Below, in pieces: positions 17,901 through 26,808 of a stretch of 64,000 bases of DNA; positions within the stretch are counted from its first letter, which is position 1; each line of letters opens with the position of its first letter. The DNA comes from JADKIH01 sp031385005 (lineage in GTDB: Bacteria > Bacteroidota > Bacteroidia > AKYH767-A > 2013-40CM-41-45). The translations under genes and the position numbers were made by a program. The DNA lies in the NCBI GenBank assembly GCA_031385005.1, contig JANNBB010000034.1, forward strand, positions 1-64,000. The letters run 5' to 3'. Under the pieces are notes generated by a model. That model saw only the letters and a program-made list of their open reading frames with translations. It made no database searches and was not told where the DNA came from.

Positions 17901-20387
17901 ACTATTAATGTAGACTCAACAGGTAACTATCAGGTTGTTGTCACCGATGTGAATGGCTGTTCAGATTCATTTACATCAACATTTACTTCTAATCCTTTGC
18001 CTGTTGTTTATGCAGGTACAGATCAATTAATTTGTACCGGTATGAGTACTATACTTATGGTATCAGGGGCTTCTAACTTTCTGTGGTCTGATGGATCAAC
18101 CACTTCTTCAATAAATGTTAGTCCGGTTCTCAACACAACATATACAGTGACAGGAACAGATGGCAATGGATGTTCAAGTTCTGATACAGTTGCAGTAAAC
18201 ATCAATCCTAATCTTATCGTTACTCCGGGTAATGCATTTATTTGTCCGGGTGCAACTGCAGTTCTCGATGCCGGACATCCAAATGCAAATTATCTTTGGT
18301 CGACCGGAGAAACAAGTCAGACTATTACAGTCAACCTCAATGGAACTTTTGATGTAACAGTTACCGATGCCAATGGTTGCACGGGAATTGGACAAAGTAA
18401 TGTTATCATGGGCGGAAGCACATTATCAAACAATTCAATGTCTGCAGATGCTTGCTCAGGCTTGTTTTCCATACTTGATGCCGGAAATCCGGGTTGCACG
18501 TATCTTTGGAATACCGGTGATACCACACAAACGATAAGCATCAATACTACGGGCAGCTACCAGGTTGTAGTAACAGATCTCGATGGTTGTACAACTACAT
18601 TCTCATCTACATTTACAGCGAATCCTTTACCAAATGTTACCTTTTCATCAATTCCTGTTTGCCTAAATGATTCTGTTACTTTTACTAATCATTCGACTAT
18701 TTCTATCGGAACGCTGACGGGTTACCAGTGGAGTTTCGGTGATGGAATGATATCGGCTTCTCAAAATCCGAATCATCTTTATGGGAATCCGGGTACGTAT
18801 AATGTAAATCTTGTCGCTACTTCTGATAGCGGCTGTTCGGGAAATGCAACAGGTACTGTTACCATTTATGCCTTACCGGTTTCGGGATTTTCAAATGCTG
18901 CAGTATGCTTAGGAGACACGACTTCCTTTAGTAATTTAAGTACGGTTACTAACGATACGATAAATTATTGGCAATGGAATTTCGGTGATGGCGGGTTAGC
19001 AACCGGAGAAAATCAGCAGCACATTTACAATACGTTTGGCAACTTCTCTGTACAGTTACTTGTACGAACACAGCATGGCTGCGAAGATACGATTACGAAT
19101 AATGTTGTTGTAAATCCTTTGCCGCTTGCTGTAGCCGGTCCTGATACGATCGTATGCTCTTCAGTGAATGTAATTTTAGGAGATATTTCGGTAAATGGCG
19201 TGAATTACGATTGGTCTCCATCAACTTATTTAAATCAGACAAATACTTCATATGCTGCATTAACAATTGATAACTACACCTTGAATTTTATTGATCTCGA
19301 TTATCATTTAATCACTACGAATCAATATGGCTGTATGAATGAAGATGATGTGCATGTTCGGGTAAAACCACTTCCACCTGTTACGTTCAGTGCTCCGCCA
19401 CCTCAGTGTTTAAAGGGAAATAGTTTTTCTTTTGTTCCTTCCGGACATACAGATTCAAACTCTTCACTCCTTTGGAATTTCGGAAGCAATTCGAATCACC
19501 CTTTGTCGTCATCGATAAATCCACCTGCAATTTCGTATGTGACAGCAGGAATCCAACCTGTTACCTTAGACTATTCCTACATGGGTTGTCCGGGAATACC
19601 TGTACTGGATTCTGTTTTAGTATGGGAAATGCCATTGGCAGGATTTATTCCATCGCCCTATGAAGGATGTGCTCCGTTAGACGTTACTTTTTACAACCTG
19701 CATACAGATACTAACTACAGGTACACCTGGCAAATTCAAGGGCAAACATTTCATGAAGAGAAACCGTCGTGGAAATTTGACAATCCGGGAGAATATACTG
19801 CACTACAGCTCGTAGAAAATCAATATGGTTGTAAATCCGATCCGGTATCGACGAAGATTGAGGTCTATCCTGTCCCGGTTGCCGGATTTACAAACAGTCC
19901 AGACTCAGCATGGATACACAGAGCTATCATTGAATTTGACAACAGCTCTATAGGTGCCAGTATTTATAATTGGGACTTTGGTGATGGAACAACAGATAAT
20001 TTCTTCAACGGAACACATAACTATACAGATACAGGCACTTATGATATTACACTGGTTGTTTTATCGGATCATGGTTGTCGCGATACCGTATATGGAAAGA
20101 TAAGAGTATATGAAGGATTTTCATTTTTTGTACCGAATGCATTCACACCAAATAACGATGGCGACAATGATGCTTTTCAGGGTTATGGCACATTCCTTCA
20201 TTCCTATGAGATGTGGATTTTTGATCGTTGGGGTTTACAGATTTATCATACGCAAGATTATAATAAACCCTGGGATGGAACCATTAATTCACCGGTACAA
20301 AGTGATACCTATGTTTATCGGATTCGCGTAACCGATTACACGGATAAACCGCATGTTTTCATTGGGTCTGTAACGCTTGTTCGATAA
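14922..20387 (+). CDS. Giant PKD/Ig-like repeat secreted protein with T9SS type B sorting domain
   Basis: 1821 aa. The signal peptide core is far from the first Met (residues about 52-72, ending HVYA before THSMGADISY), so translation may start later at a non-ATG codon. Residues about 73-430 match the N-terminal module of the 2185-aa protein of this window (YRDCVG, FNHGAFDVDGDSLVY, VMAVLVKEYRNG, INGTNSFSA). Ig-like and PKD domains follow (FGDG and FGNG motifs), then a tandem duplication of a three-domain block of 209 residues, more PKD domains, and a type B sorting domain starting FFVPNAFTPNNDGDND. It should be exported by the T9SS and held at the surface. Adhesion or a structural role is inferred. 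Confidence 0.88.
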   Translation: MKKKILQAPQLFYICISPVNQKLFFILKTTSPIIIHPKKKNNINLLIADFRKNKIVFLFAINFLFLLNSHVYATHSMGADISYECLGNNQYRIRVSFYRDCVGIPASPFITIDASSVSCNLFQSVNLFPIPGTGQDITPLCPSELSTCHGGTFTGIQEWVYEGIITLPAQCTDWQLVYEQCCRNGAITTINNPLSEELLIYAMLNNTLSPCNNSPTFSNKPVPFVCLGQQFCFNHGAFDVDGDSLVYQVVDPLSYFGQPVLYNWPYNPYQPLNSNPSMTIDPQTGDFCMTPQSLEVTVMAVLVKEYRNGVFIGEIERDIQVTVINCANNLPTLSGINGTNSFSATICADAPYCFNAFSNDPDLGQNVTVVWNGAITGANFTAAGPPHPTGTFCWTPTQADASPTPHCFTAQVSDDACPFLGSQTYSFCFTVVNVSVNAGPDQVVSCGGQATINAAATTSSGNVTYQWSNGSTAASQTVGVGTYTVTVANGQCTATDVVQVTTTVGPVAAFSAPPVCTNSPITFTDLSNGNGNAITSWNWNFNNNGSSTLQNPVFQFPFAGNYYVCLAVGSSANCPDTVCQFVTVDPEPVASFSTTDACAGPPLFISNNSTPIGNNYFWDFGNGTTSTSSAPSVTYSTPGSYSISMIATNSFGCTDTVQQSVNVYALPTAAFNSAIVDPCLGGLVNFTDASSANVVAWNWDFGNGQTSSSQNPSNTFSAGTHNVLLTVTTANGCSATINQTVTINPPFNAAFSPAQNVCIGSTANISASGGTSYLWSNGATTSAISVAPNLTTTYSVTISDANGCSISGQIPVNVNQLPVVFAGTDQSICTGSNITLNASGANSYVWSNGSVTPSINVSPTSNTTYIVTGTDANGCSTSDTVAVNINPNLTVTVSNAFICPGASTTLDAGHPNANYLWSSGQTTQTINVNQGGIFDVTVTDANGCTGIGQSTVTAGNLLVDNSSVLDACAGISVIFDAGNPGNQYLWSTGATSQTINVDSTGNYQVVVTDVNGCSDSFTSTFTSNPLPVVYAGTDQLICTGMSTILMVSGASNFLWSDGSTTSSINVSPVLNTTYTVTGTDGNGCSSSDTVAVNINPNLIVTPGNAFICPGATAVLDAGHPNANYLWSTGETSQTITVNLNGTFDVTVTDANGCTGIGQSNVIMGGSTLSNNSMSADACSGLFSILDAGNPGCTYLWNTGDTTQTISINTTGSYQVVVTDLDGCTTTFSSTFTANPLPNVTFSSIPVCLNDSVTFTNHSTISIGTLTGYQWSFGDGMISASQNPNHLYGNPGTYNVNLVATSDSGCSGNATGTVTIYALPVSGFSNAAVCLGDTTSFSNLSTVTNDTINYWQWNFGDGGLATGENQQHIYNTFGNFSVQLLVRTQHGCEDTITNNVVVNPLPLAVAGPDTIVCSSVNVILGDISVNGVNYDWSPSTYLNQTNTSYAALTIDNYTLNFIDLDYHLITTNQYGCMNEDDVHVRVKPLPPVTFSAPPPQCLKGNSFSFVPSGHTDSNSSLLWNFGSNSNHPLSSSINPPAISYVTAGIQPVTLDYSYMGCPGIPVLDSVLVWEMPLAGFIPSPYEGCAPLDVTFYNLHTDTNYRYTWQIQGQTFHEEKPSWKFDNPGEYTALQLVENQYGCKSDPVSTKIEVYPVPVAGFTNSPDSAWIHRAIIEFDNSSIGASIYNWDFGDGTTDNFFNGTHNYTDTGTYDITLVVLSDHGCRDTVYGKIRVYEGFSFFVPNAFTPNNDGDNDAFQGYGTFLHSYEMWIFDRWGLQIYHTQDYNKPWDGTINSPVQSDTYVYRIRVTDYTDKPHVFIGSVTLVR
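17373..18629 (+). repeat. Two tandem copies of a 627-630-bp coding block
   Basis: The first copy starts at 17373 (cctgttgtttttgccgg) and the second at 18000 (cctgttgtttatgcagg). Each encodes three Ig-like domains in the same order: AGTDQ-x-ICTG, AFICPGA-x-x-x-LDAGHPNANYLW, and DAC-x-G-x-x-x-x-x-DAGNPG. Length is in phase at 209-210 codons. Differences between the copies are scattered, so the duplication is not very recent. Confidence 0.85.
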
Positions 20388-20449
20388 GAAAAACGAATAA
20401 AATTAATTGGAAGATAAATTACCATCCTAACAACTAATTCAAGCTTGCA

Positions 20450-21301
20450 TTATTCCTGAGCTATTAAATCCTTTTCGTGAATTACCAATAAAGGCACTTT
20501 CGTGTGAAAGGACATTGTTTTAGTAATACTTTTATTGAATAAGCTTCCTAAAATGGAACGATGGTGTGTATACATGGCAATACAATCAGCTTTATGATTC
20601 TTGATAAAGTTATTTATTCCAATAGAAACATCTTCATCGTTGCAAACATAACCGGATGTTTTTGGGTAGGAAATTAATTTTTTAATTTTCTTAGACAGTT
20701 TAGCAGCATCACTTTTAATTTCCGGTCTTTCGAATAAACTGTTTACATGTAGAAAAATAAGTTCCGCATTTAATTCCTTTGCAAAAGGAAGAATTGATTT
20801 AGCGTGAATGACGCTTTCATTTGTAAGGTCAGTGGTATAAACAATTGTTTTTATCTCTTCGAATTTACCTTTAGGAGGAATAGCAAGGACTAAGCAAGAG
20901 GAATTACGAATTAAACGTACTGCATTACTTCCAATGAATAATCGTCCGGCTAATCCTTTTCCGGTAGTACCGATTACCATCAAATCTACTTTTCTTTCCT
21001 GAGCAACCTGAACAGCCATCGCTGATGGAAGACCCTGACTCAACATCAATTCAACATTCAGTTTTCCTATTTCACTTTTAAATTTATGATAATACCTTTT
21101 CAAATTTCGTGCTGCTGTGTCGTGCAGCATTATATAATCCATTTGTACGGTAGACATAGGAATTTCCGTATATAAAACAGTAGTCTCAAAAACGTGCAAT
21201 AGGATTATTTTAGCTTTCGTCTTTTTTGCTAAACCAATAGCATATTGAAATGCAACAGTTGCATTTTTTGAAAAATCGGTAGGAACCAAAATAGTTTTCA
21301 T
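20450..21301 (-). CDS. Universal stress protein with two tandem UspA domains
   Basis: 283 aa with UspA domain 1 (1-145, starting MKTILVPTDFSKNA) and a diverged UspA domain 2 (about 150-280). Domain 1 keeps the nucleotide loop G-T-T-G-K-G-x(9)-G-S-N-A (VIGTTGKGLAGRLFIGSNA), typical of ATP-binding members. Domain 2 lacks the glycine-rich loop. Such tandem Usps act in general stress responses. It lies just downstream of a coiled-coil gene on the same strand, 62 bp away, so the two may be cotranscribed. Confidence 0.9.
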   Translation of the reverse strand: MKTILVPTDFSKNATVAFQYAIGLAKKTKAKIILLHVFETTVLYTEIPMSTVQMDYIMLHDTAARNLKRYYHKFKSEIGKLNVELMLSQGLPSAMAVQVAQERKVDLMVIGTTGKGLAGRLFIGSNAVRLIRNSSCLVLAIPPKGKFEEIKTIVYTTDLTNESVIHAKSILPFAKELNAELIFLHVNSLFERPEIKSDAAKLSKKIKKLISYPKTSGYVCNDEDVSIGINNFIKNHKADCIAMYTHHRSILGSLFNKSITKTMSFHTKVPLLVIHEKDLIAQE

Positions 21302-21363
21302 AAAATCAATATTAGACTTTGTACTAAATTCACTTATGGAAAAATTAAAATTATAAAAACAAA

Positions 21364-21996
21364 CTATAATTTCTTTACAGCATTTTTTAGGTGATTATAA
21401 ACGCTACTAATTTCCTCGCTGAAATTTGAATATTTCTTTCCTGCTTTTTCAAATTTCTCTTCCGCTTTATTCAGAAACTGATCAATTTCAATTTTAGCAT
21501 TGAGCATTTCTTTTTGAAACCCTTCTTTTACCTGAAAAGATTTATCTTCAAACTTCATTTTCAGCATTTCGAGTTTTAATTTAAACTTTTCAACTTCTTC
21601 GTTGAATTCGCTTAACTTTTCATTCCATTCAGGATTGCTTCTATACTCATTTTGAAGATCGTGAATAGCATGAACAATTTTTTTTCTTTGTTCTTCAAAT
21701 AACTCCTTCCCTTCTGCTTTTCCAAGAGATAGTTGAAGTTGCAATTCTTCCAGCTTACCTTTCATTTTCATAAATGCATCCTGTCCGGCTTCTTCGGTTT
21801 TAACAAAAGAATTTTTCCATTCATTTGACTTTGTATTAAATTCCTTTTTTATTTCCTCAAATTTTGAAGTTGCTTCGGCTTTCCCAAGTGAAAACTGCAC
21901 AGCTAACTCTTCAACTTCCTGCTGTGTAGCTTTTAATATTTTGCTGATTCGTTCAGCAAATGAAATGGGTTGATTCTTCTTTTCTTCCATGATCAA
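21364..21996 (-). CDS. Coiled-coil protein of unknown function
   Basis: 210 aa, almost entirely charged amphipathic helix rich in Lys and Glu, with no signal peptide or membrane segment. Two copies of a motif V/L-Q-x-S-L-G-K-A-E (about residues 36-44 and 92-100), each followed by a F-E-E-x-x-K/R-K stretch, show an internal duplication of about 56 residues. The helical repeats recall apolipoprotein- or phasin-like proteins, but I do not recognise a family. Its neighbours are a universal stress protein gene downstream and, divergently, a phosphatidyltransferase gene. Start ATG at 21996 or the second Met (MEEKKN) are both possible. Confidence 0.65.
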   Translation of the reverse strand: MIMEEKKNQPISFAERISKILKATQQEVEELAVQFSLGKAEATSKFEEIKKEFNTKSNEWKNSFVKTEEAGQDAFMKMKGKLEELQLQLSLGKAEGKELFEEQRKKIVHAIHDLQNEYRSNPEWNEKLSEFNEEVEKFKLKLEMLKMKFEDKSFQVKEGFQKEMLNAKIEIDQFLNKAEEKFEKAGKKYSNFSEEISSVYNHLKNAVKKL

Positions 21997-22212
21997 TTTA
22001 TTTAAACAATATTCTAATGAAGTATTGTCTGCTGCAAAGATGATTAATTTTTTTGTCCATTTTCATGATTAAAATCATAAATGATGTTAAACTATTTGAA
22101 AAATAAATCTAAATTATAGTATTTTATCGTTGATAAAACTGAAAACATTTAAAATAGAGAGGCTCAAAATTATATATCTTTCACCAAATTAATTAACAGC
22201 GTTTCACAGCGG

Positions 22213-22803
22213 ATGAATAAAACTGCCTACAAAATAATCAATGGAATTACTCTATACCGGCTGTTAGCCGCTCCTTTTTTATTTTATCTGGCATTTACAG
22301 GTCGCATCGATTTATTCAAATGGCTATTACCGGTAAGCTTCTTTACCGACTTAATTGATGGGTTTCTGGCAAGAAAATTTAAAGTAACAAGTGAAATGGG
22401 GTCACGCCTTGATTCAATAGCGGATGATCTGACTATTCTTGCCTCGATTGCAGCGCTCTTTTTGTTTAAACAGGAATTTACAAAAGAACAGGCATTTATT
22501 TTAACAATTCTTTTTTCGCTTTTTGTGATTCAAATTCTGGTATCTCTCATCCGTTATCGTAAAACGACCAGTTTCCATACCTATCTGGCAAAAGCATCCG
22601 CCATTTTACAAGGCTCGTTTCTCATTCTTATGTTTTTGCTTCCCTATCCTATATACTGGCTATTTTATCTGGCCTCATTTGTTACATTACTTGAATTAAT
22701 TGAAGAAATTATTCTTGTTATTCTGTTACCAAAATGGCAAATCAACGTAAGAGGACTCTATTGGGTTTTGAAAAACTCTACAAGCCAACCGAAAAAGCTA
22801 TAA
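22213..22803 (+). CDS. CDP-alcohol phosphatidyltransferase family protein
   Basis: 196-aa membrane enzyme. The full family signature is present: D46-x2-D49-G-x2-A53-R54-x8-G63-x3-D67-x3-D71 (TDLIDGFLARKF, then GSRLDSIADD). About five to six membrane helices follow. Members move a phosphatidyl group from CDP-diacylglycerol to an alcohol such as glycerol phosphate, serine or inositol. Which acceptor is used cannot be read from the sequence; phosphatidylglycerophosphate synthase (PgsA-like) is the commonest match for this size. Confidence 0.88.
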   Translation: MNKTAYKIINGITLYRLLAAPFLFYLAFTGRIDLFKWLLPVSFFTDLIDGFLARKFKVTSEMGSRLDSIADDLTILASIAALFLFKQEFTKEQAFILTILFSLFVIQILVSLIRYRKTTSFHTYLAKASAILQGSFLILMFLLPYPIYWLFYLASFVTLLELIEEIILVILLPKWQINVRGLYWVLKNSTSQPKKL

Positions 22804-22919
22804 TAATACAATCCGACTTGCCTTAAATAAAATATCGGTTAATAAAAAAAGGAAGATTACATTGCAACAATCCTGTAAAATTAGTAACTTAACTAAAATC
22901 ATTAATAAATTTCATAAAC

Positions 22920-23555
22920 ATGTTATTTAAAAGTAGAGAACACGCAGCAAATAGCATGATACCTTTCCTTAAAAAATATAAGGATGATGATGCTGTTATA
23001 TTAGCTATTCCTAAAGGCGGACTTCCAATCGGAGCTACAATTGCCAAACATTTCTCTTTTCCGCTCGACATACTTCTGACAAAGAAGATTGGTCATCCTA
23101 CTGATCCCGAATGGGCTGTTGGAGCCATTAGTCTCGAAGGGTTGGTGGTAAATAAAACAATTAAATTACCGGAAGACTACATTGAAACAGAAGCAAAAAT
23201 CATTCGTAAAAGCCTTTTAGCTAAATATAAACTATACATGGGCAACAGAAAGCCCATTGATCTTGCAGGCAAAACAGTAATTATAGTAGATGATGGAGTT
23301 GCCACAGGCAATACATTAAAAGCTACAATTGCCATGTTACGCAATAAGAGCCCGAAGAAAATTATCATTGCCATACCGGTTGCTCCTCCTGATTCAGCCA
23401 ATGAATTAAAAAAACTAGTAGATGATTTTATTTGTCTTCGAACGCCTTCTGATTTTTTATCGGTAGAACAGTTTTATTTTGATTTCACAGATATTACAGA
23501 AAAAAATGCCATCGCATTCCTGAAAGAAACAAATGAAAATGCACTATCGAAATAA
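22920..23555 (+). CDS. Phosphoribosyltransferase-domain protein
   Basis: 211-aa type I phosphoribosyltransferase. The PRPP-binding motif VIIVDDGVATGNTL lies at about 119-132. The N-terminus (LFKSREHAANSMIPFLKKY, then ILAIPKGGLPIGATIAK) is typical of the stand-alone family often annotated as putative phosphoribosyltransferase in stress clusters beside Usp genes. The natural substrate of that family is not established. It follows the phosphatidyltransferase gene by 116 bp on the same strand. Confidence 0.85.
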   Translation: MLFKSREHAANSMIPFLKKYKDDDAVILAIPKGGLPIGATIAKHFSFPLDILLTKKIGHPTDPEWAVGAISLEGLVVNKTIKLPEDYIETEAKIIRKSLLAKYKLYMGNRKPIDLAGKTVIIVDDGVATGNTLKATIAMLRNKSPKKIIIAIPVAPPDSANELKKLVDDFICLRTPSDFLSVEQFYFDFTDITEKNAIAFLKETNENALSK

Positions 23556-23676
23556 GTGTATTGTTTACTTTGACTTGATTACAATAGCTATTATTAAATA
23601 TTTCTCTGTAAAACCAAAAGTATTTTTTTTTAGTCTTCCAAACAGAATTTAAAATAAAGCTGTTTCTATTCTAAAA

Positions 23677-24063
23677 TTATCCTTGAACAGAATGCAAACC
23701 AATACGGTTGTCTTCTGTATCAATGAAAACACCCATGTAACCATATTCAGGGGAAATTTGTGTCTTGGGAACTACTATTTTTCCACCGGCACCTTCGACT
23801 CGATTGAGGATAATCTGTACATCAGGATTTCCGTTTAGATAAATTAAAGGCCCCAAAGTTGAAGATGGTTTATAAAATTCAGTATGATGAACAAGTGAAC
23901 CGCCAATATTCATCATGTCCTCAATAGGAAACAATCTCATGCGAAGATTTGGGGTATCCATTGGAATTAGTTTAATGTCGAATATCGCTTCATAAAATGA
24001 TGTAGCACGATCTAAGTCGACAGTTGGTATTTCAAACCAACTAATAGCATGTTTAAAAACCAT
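23677..24063 (-). CDS. VOC-family (glyoxalase/bleomycin-resistance fold) protein
   Basis: 128 aa with one VOC fold made of two beta-alpha-beta-beta-beta units. The sequence starts AISWFEIPTVDLDRATSFYE and ends with a GYMGVFIDTEDNRIGLHS strand, both hallmarks of the family. Related proteins are often annotated as glyoxalase-like or dioxygenase-like, without known substrate. It appears to be a single-gene unit. Confidence 0.85.
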   Translation of the reverse strand: MVFKHAISWFEIPTVDLDRATSFYEAIFDIKLIPMDTPNLRMRLFPIEDMMNIGGSLVHHTEFYKPSSTLGPLIYLNGNPDVQIILNRVEGAGGKIVVPKTQISPEYGYMGVFIDTEDNRIGLHSVQG

Positions 24064-24138
24064 TTGAATTAAGCTTAAAATTTGTTATTCGAATAATGTT
24101 AATTGAAATCAAAATATCAATAAATTTCAGAAATACTT

Positions 24139-25206
24139 TTACTTCAAAATCAATCTAAATGTTTTATTAATATCGCTTGTAAGAACATTGACAAAATATA
24201 TTCCTGATGGTATAATCTGCTGTCCGGATAAAACAGGAAATATATTTTCTCCATCATCTCCAAAAAATGATTTCTCGATAATTTGCTTTCCGGTTATACT
24301 TAATAATCTCAACTTAACTTCATACGAATTTTTCATATTCAATCGAACAAAAGATTGATTGTTTGCGGGATTTGGAAATATTATACAATCAGTTATACTC
24401 TCAAGCTCATTAACTGAAACAGTATTGAAACCAAAAAAAGTAACTGTATTATTTCCTGCATTTGGAATTGCGAGGGTATCGCTAAGAACATTATAAAAAA
24501 GATCGGCAGGGTTGTTTAATGAACTTACAATTGCTACAGGAGGATTGGAAAAAGAACTATCAAACATCACCACACTTTGATTGCTCCAATTGGAAACATA
24601 ATAGCGACCATGACCATCACGTGCAATTCCATCACAACTTCCCAAAGTCGTAGTAACTACGACTGAGACAGTAAAAGTAGAGAGATCTATTGCTTTTATT
24701 GGCGCATTAGAACCCCAGTTTACAAACACACATCGGTTATTGAACTCATCGTAAATAATTCCATTAGGAGATTGAACCAGTGCACTTGCAATTAGTGTAT
24801 CCTGTTGCGAAGCAATATTTATTTTATAAATAGTCTTAGCAGAGAAATCGGTTACATATAAATTTCCGGATAAATCATGGGTAATACCGTTTAGAAATGT
24901 TGCACCCAGATTCACATTGAAAACCGGACTGGCATTGGATAATAAATAACCTTTTATGGTACTTCCGCTACAACAGTAAAGTGTATCTCCAACAATTTCG
25001 ATTCCATACGGTCCACTAACAAGTCCGCTTACAAAGACAGACAAATTTCCCGTTGAATCTCTTTGCAGTACCTGATGACTTTGGGTATTGGCGATTAGCC
25101 ATCTGTTATTTGCATAATCAAATTCCACACTTTCGGGACCTGAATAGGTTTGACCGAAAGAATAAATAGATATCCAGAATAAGATGAGAGTAAATGTCGA
25201 TTTCAT
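24139..25206 (-). CDS. Secreted beta-propeller (NHL/SMP-30-like) protein with T9SS type A sorting domain
   Basis: 355 aa. The signal peptide is residues 1-18 (ending YSFG). Residues about 20-265 carry repeated strands with the pattern GPYGIEIVGDTLY, NGITHDLSGNLYVTDF and DGIARDGHGRYYVSNW, as in six-bladed NHL or SMP-30/gluconolactonase propellers. The last 80 residues (IIFPNPANNQ to TFRLILK) are a T9SS type A sorting domain. Enzymatic activity is not evident. It is one of several T9SS cargo genes on this strand. Confidence 0.85.
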   Translation of the reverse strand: MKSTFTLILFWISIYSFGQTYSGPESVEFDYANNRWLIANTQSHQVLQRDSTGNLSVFVSGLVSGPYGIEIVGDTLYCCSGSTIKGYLLSNASPVFNVNLGATFLNGITHDLSGNLYVTDFSAKTIYKINIASQQDTLIASALVQSPNGIIYDEFNNRCVFVNWGSNAPIKAIDLSTFTVSVVVTTTLGSCDGIARDGHGRYYVSNWSNQSVVMFDSSFSNPPVAIVSSLNNPADLFYNVLSDTLAIPNAGNNTVTFFGFNTVSVNELESITDCIIFPNPANNQSFVRLNMKNSYEVKLRLLSITGKQIIEKSFFGDDGENIFPVLSGQQIIPSGIYFVNVLTSDINKTFRLILK

Positions 25207-25392
25207 AAATAAGATTTAAGGCAAAGAAAAGAAAAATCAGGCATATAATCAGTCATGTTCAACAATTCTATGCTCATTTATCGGAAGAAATATAAGCGAT
25301 GGAATCCCCTAAAGGACAAGATGCTCTCTCGAAGATCCCTTCGAACGTGGCTTATTATAAATTCAAGGTTGAAAGCCACTATTAATCCAAAA

Positions 25393-25419
25393 AAAATCCC
25401 GCTTTGTGAGCGGGATTTT
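25393..25419 (-). terminator. Intrinsic terminator after the 25.4-26.8 kb gene
   Basis: Arms AAAATCCCGC (25393-25402) and GCGGGATTTT (25410-25419) form a 10-bp stem with a 7-nt loop. On the minus strand it is followed by a run of T, and it sits 18 bp after the stop codon of the minus-strand gene. Confidence 0.88.
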
Positions 25420-25437
25420 CCAAGCGTTCATTTGGTA

Positions 25438-26808
25438 TTAGTTTTTTGTAAACGTGCCGCGTTGAGTATCGTTTCCGGCAGATAAGGTATAAAAATATAT
25501 GCCTGCATTCAGTGCAGATATATTAAATCTTAACTCGCCATTACTTCCCGAAATATTGTTGCATTGTATATTTCGTCCGGCAAGATCAAAGATTTTTACA
25601 GAAAGATTTTTATCTGACTTATTATTCCATTTGATATTTACGATATCCGTAGCAGGATTCGGAAAGGCAAAAGTAAGTGTTCCGGAGTTTTCTGTTTTTT
25701 GGACACCTGTACTTAATTGTGATTTCAACGCCATATCATCAATTATTAATGTACTTCCAACAGATGATGGACTTGTAGGATATTTTGAAGATGAAATATC
25801 AATACGCAGGGTATCCGGTGTTGACAGTGAATTGACAGGAATTTCAAAATAAGTAAAAGTAGCCGCCGGAGGAAGATAGATTCCACTGCCGCCAATTTGA
25901 TTTCCGTTACTGAATAAAGATACACCGACAGATGCACTATCAGGTCCGCTTGCAGCATATTTGTAATAACCGATAATCGTATCATTCATCGACGAATAAT
26001 GTATTCCACCAAAATATCCTTGTGGAGATTGTTGTCCGTTAGTCATATGAGATGCTTCAACACTGCCATTTCCCCAATCTATAGTTACTAACTGAACAGC
26101 ATAAGTACCAGTATGGCTATCCGTAGTCCGAGTGACATTTCCATTCGTCACCCAACCAACAATATTATCGATACTCGCTGTATTCCAGTTATCGAAAGAA
26201 TTATTCGGAATTAAAACGGAAGCACCGGAGAATGTTAGTTCATCAATTTCGATAAAACTTCCCGGCTCGATACCAACCTGATCAATCAGGTTACTGGAGG
26301 CAATTGCGATGATAACAGAATCGGGCATGGAAGATAAAGTAAGAGGTAAATAGAAAGGAACAAAAGTGTTTTGCGTTCCTGTACCTTTAATTTTGAATAT
26401 ATCCGTATTAATGGTAGTACCACCGCTTTTAAAGGTAACAAAGAGGATAGCGGAATCGTTTCCGGGAATACTATATCTCCAATAACCGGAAATGGCCGTG
26501 GGCATTTGAGAGCAAGGAAACCCTCCTTGCCCACCCATTGGATCACCGATGGTAATGTAGGCCTGAAGCGTATCGCTACCGGACAGAATTGTTTCCATTC
26601 TAACAGCGCTATTTGTTAAACCAATTACTTGTGTTACAGGAGTAATACCTGATCCGCTAACAGCTTCACCGTTGCTGCAATCCCAACCCAATGGAATGCT
26701 ATAGGTTTGAGAATTCCATCCTTCAAAATCGCCATTCAATACCTGAGCTGATGAAGTAAAAGGAAGTAAAGCCATCCAGGTAAAAAGAGTAATAATTTGT
26801 TTTTTCAT
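25438..26808 (-). CDS. Secreted protein with two carbohydrate-binding-like modules and T9SS type A sorting domain
   Basis: About 456 aa, starting at ATG 26808 (MKKQIITLFTWMALL), which begins a proper signal peptide ending SSAQ. A longer frame from 26844 adds 12 residues before it. Two similar jelly-roll-like modules follow, one starting LNGDFEGWNSQ and the other PNNSFDNWNTA. Each has a GW turn, a strand with AVRM or AVQL, and an IEIDELTF or LIIDDMAL strand near its end. This layout resembles CBM-like or PCMD-type domains of Bacteroidetes surface proteins. The C-terminal 75 residues (FAFPNPATDIVN to RGTFTKN) are the sorting domain. Ligand unknown. Confidence 0.85.
   Translation of the reverse strand: MKKQIITLFTWMALLPFTSSAQVLNGDFEGWNSQTYSIPLGWDCSNGEAVSGSGITPVTQVIGLTNSAVRMETILSGSDTLQAYITIGDPMGGQGGFPCSQMPTAISGYWRYSIPGNDSAILFVTFKSGGTTINTDIFKIKGTGTQNTFVPFYLPLTLSSMPDSVIIAIASSNLIDQVGIEPGSFIEIDELTFSGASVLIPNNSFDNWNTASIDNIVGWVTNGNVTRTTDSHTGTYAVQLVTIDWGNGSVEASHMTNGQQSPQGYFGGIHYSSMNDTIIGYYKYAASGPDSASVGVSLFSNGNQIGGSGIYLPPAATFTYFEIPVNSLSTPDTLRIDISSSKYPTSPSSVGSTLIIDDMALKSQLSTGVQKTENSGTLTFAFPNPATDIVNIKWNNKSDKNLSVKIFDLAGRNIQCNNISGSNGELRFNISALNAGIYFYTLSAGNDTQRGTFTKN

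Noticed and set aside
25255..25485. 76-codon plus-strand ORF between two minus-strand genes
   Set aside because: It runs through the intrinsic terminator and into the antisense of the neighbouring gene and shows no recognisable protein features.
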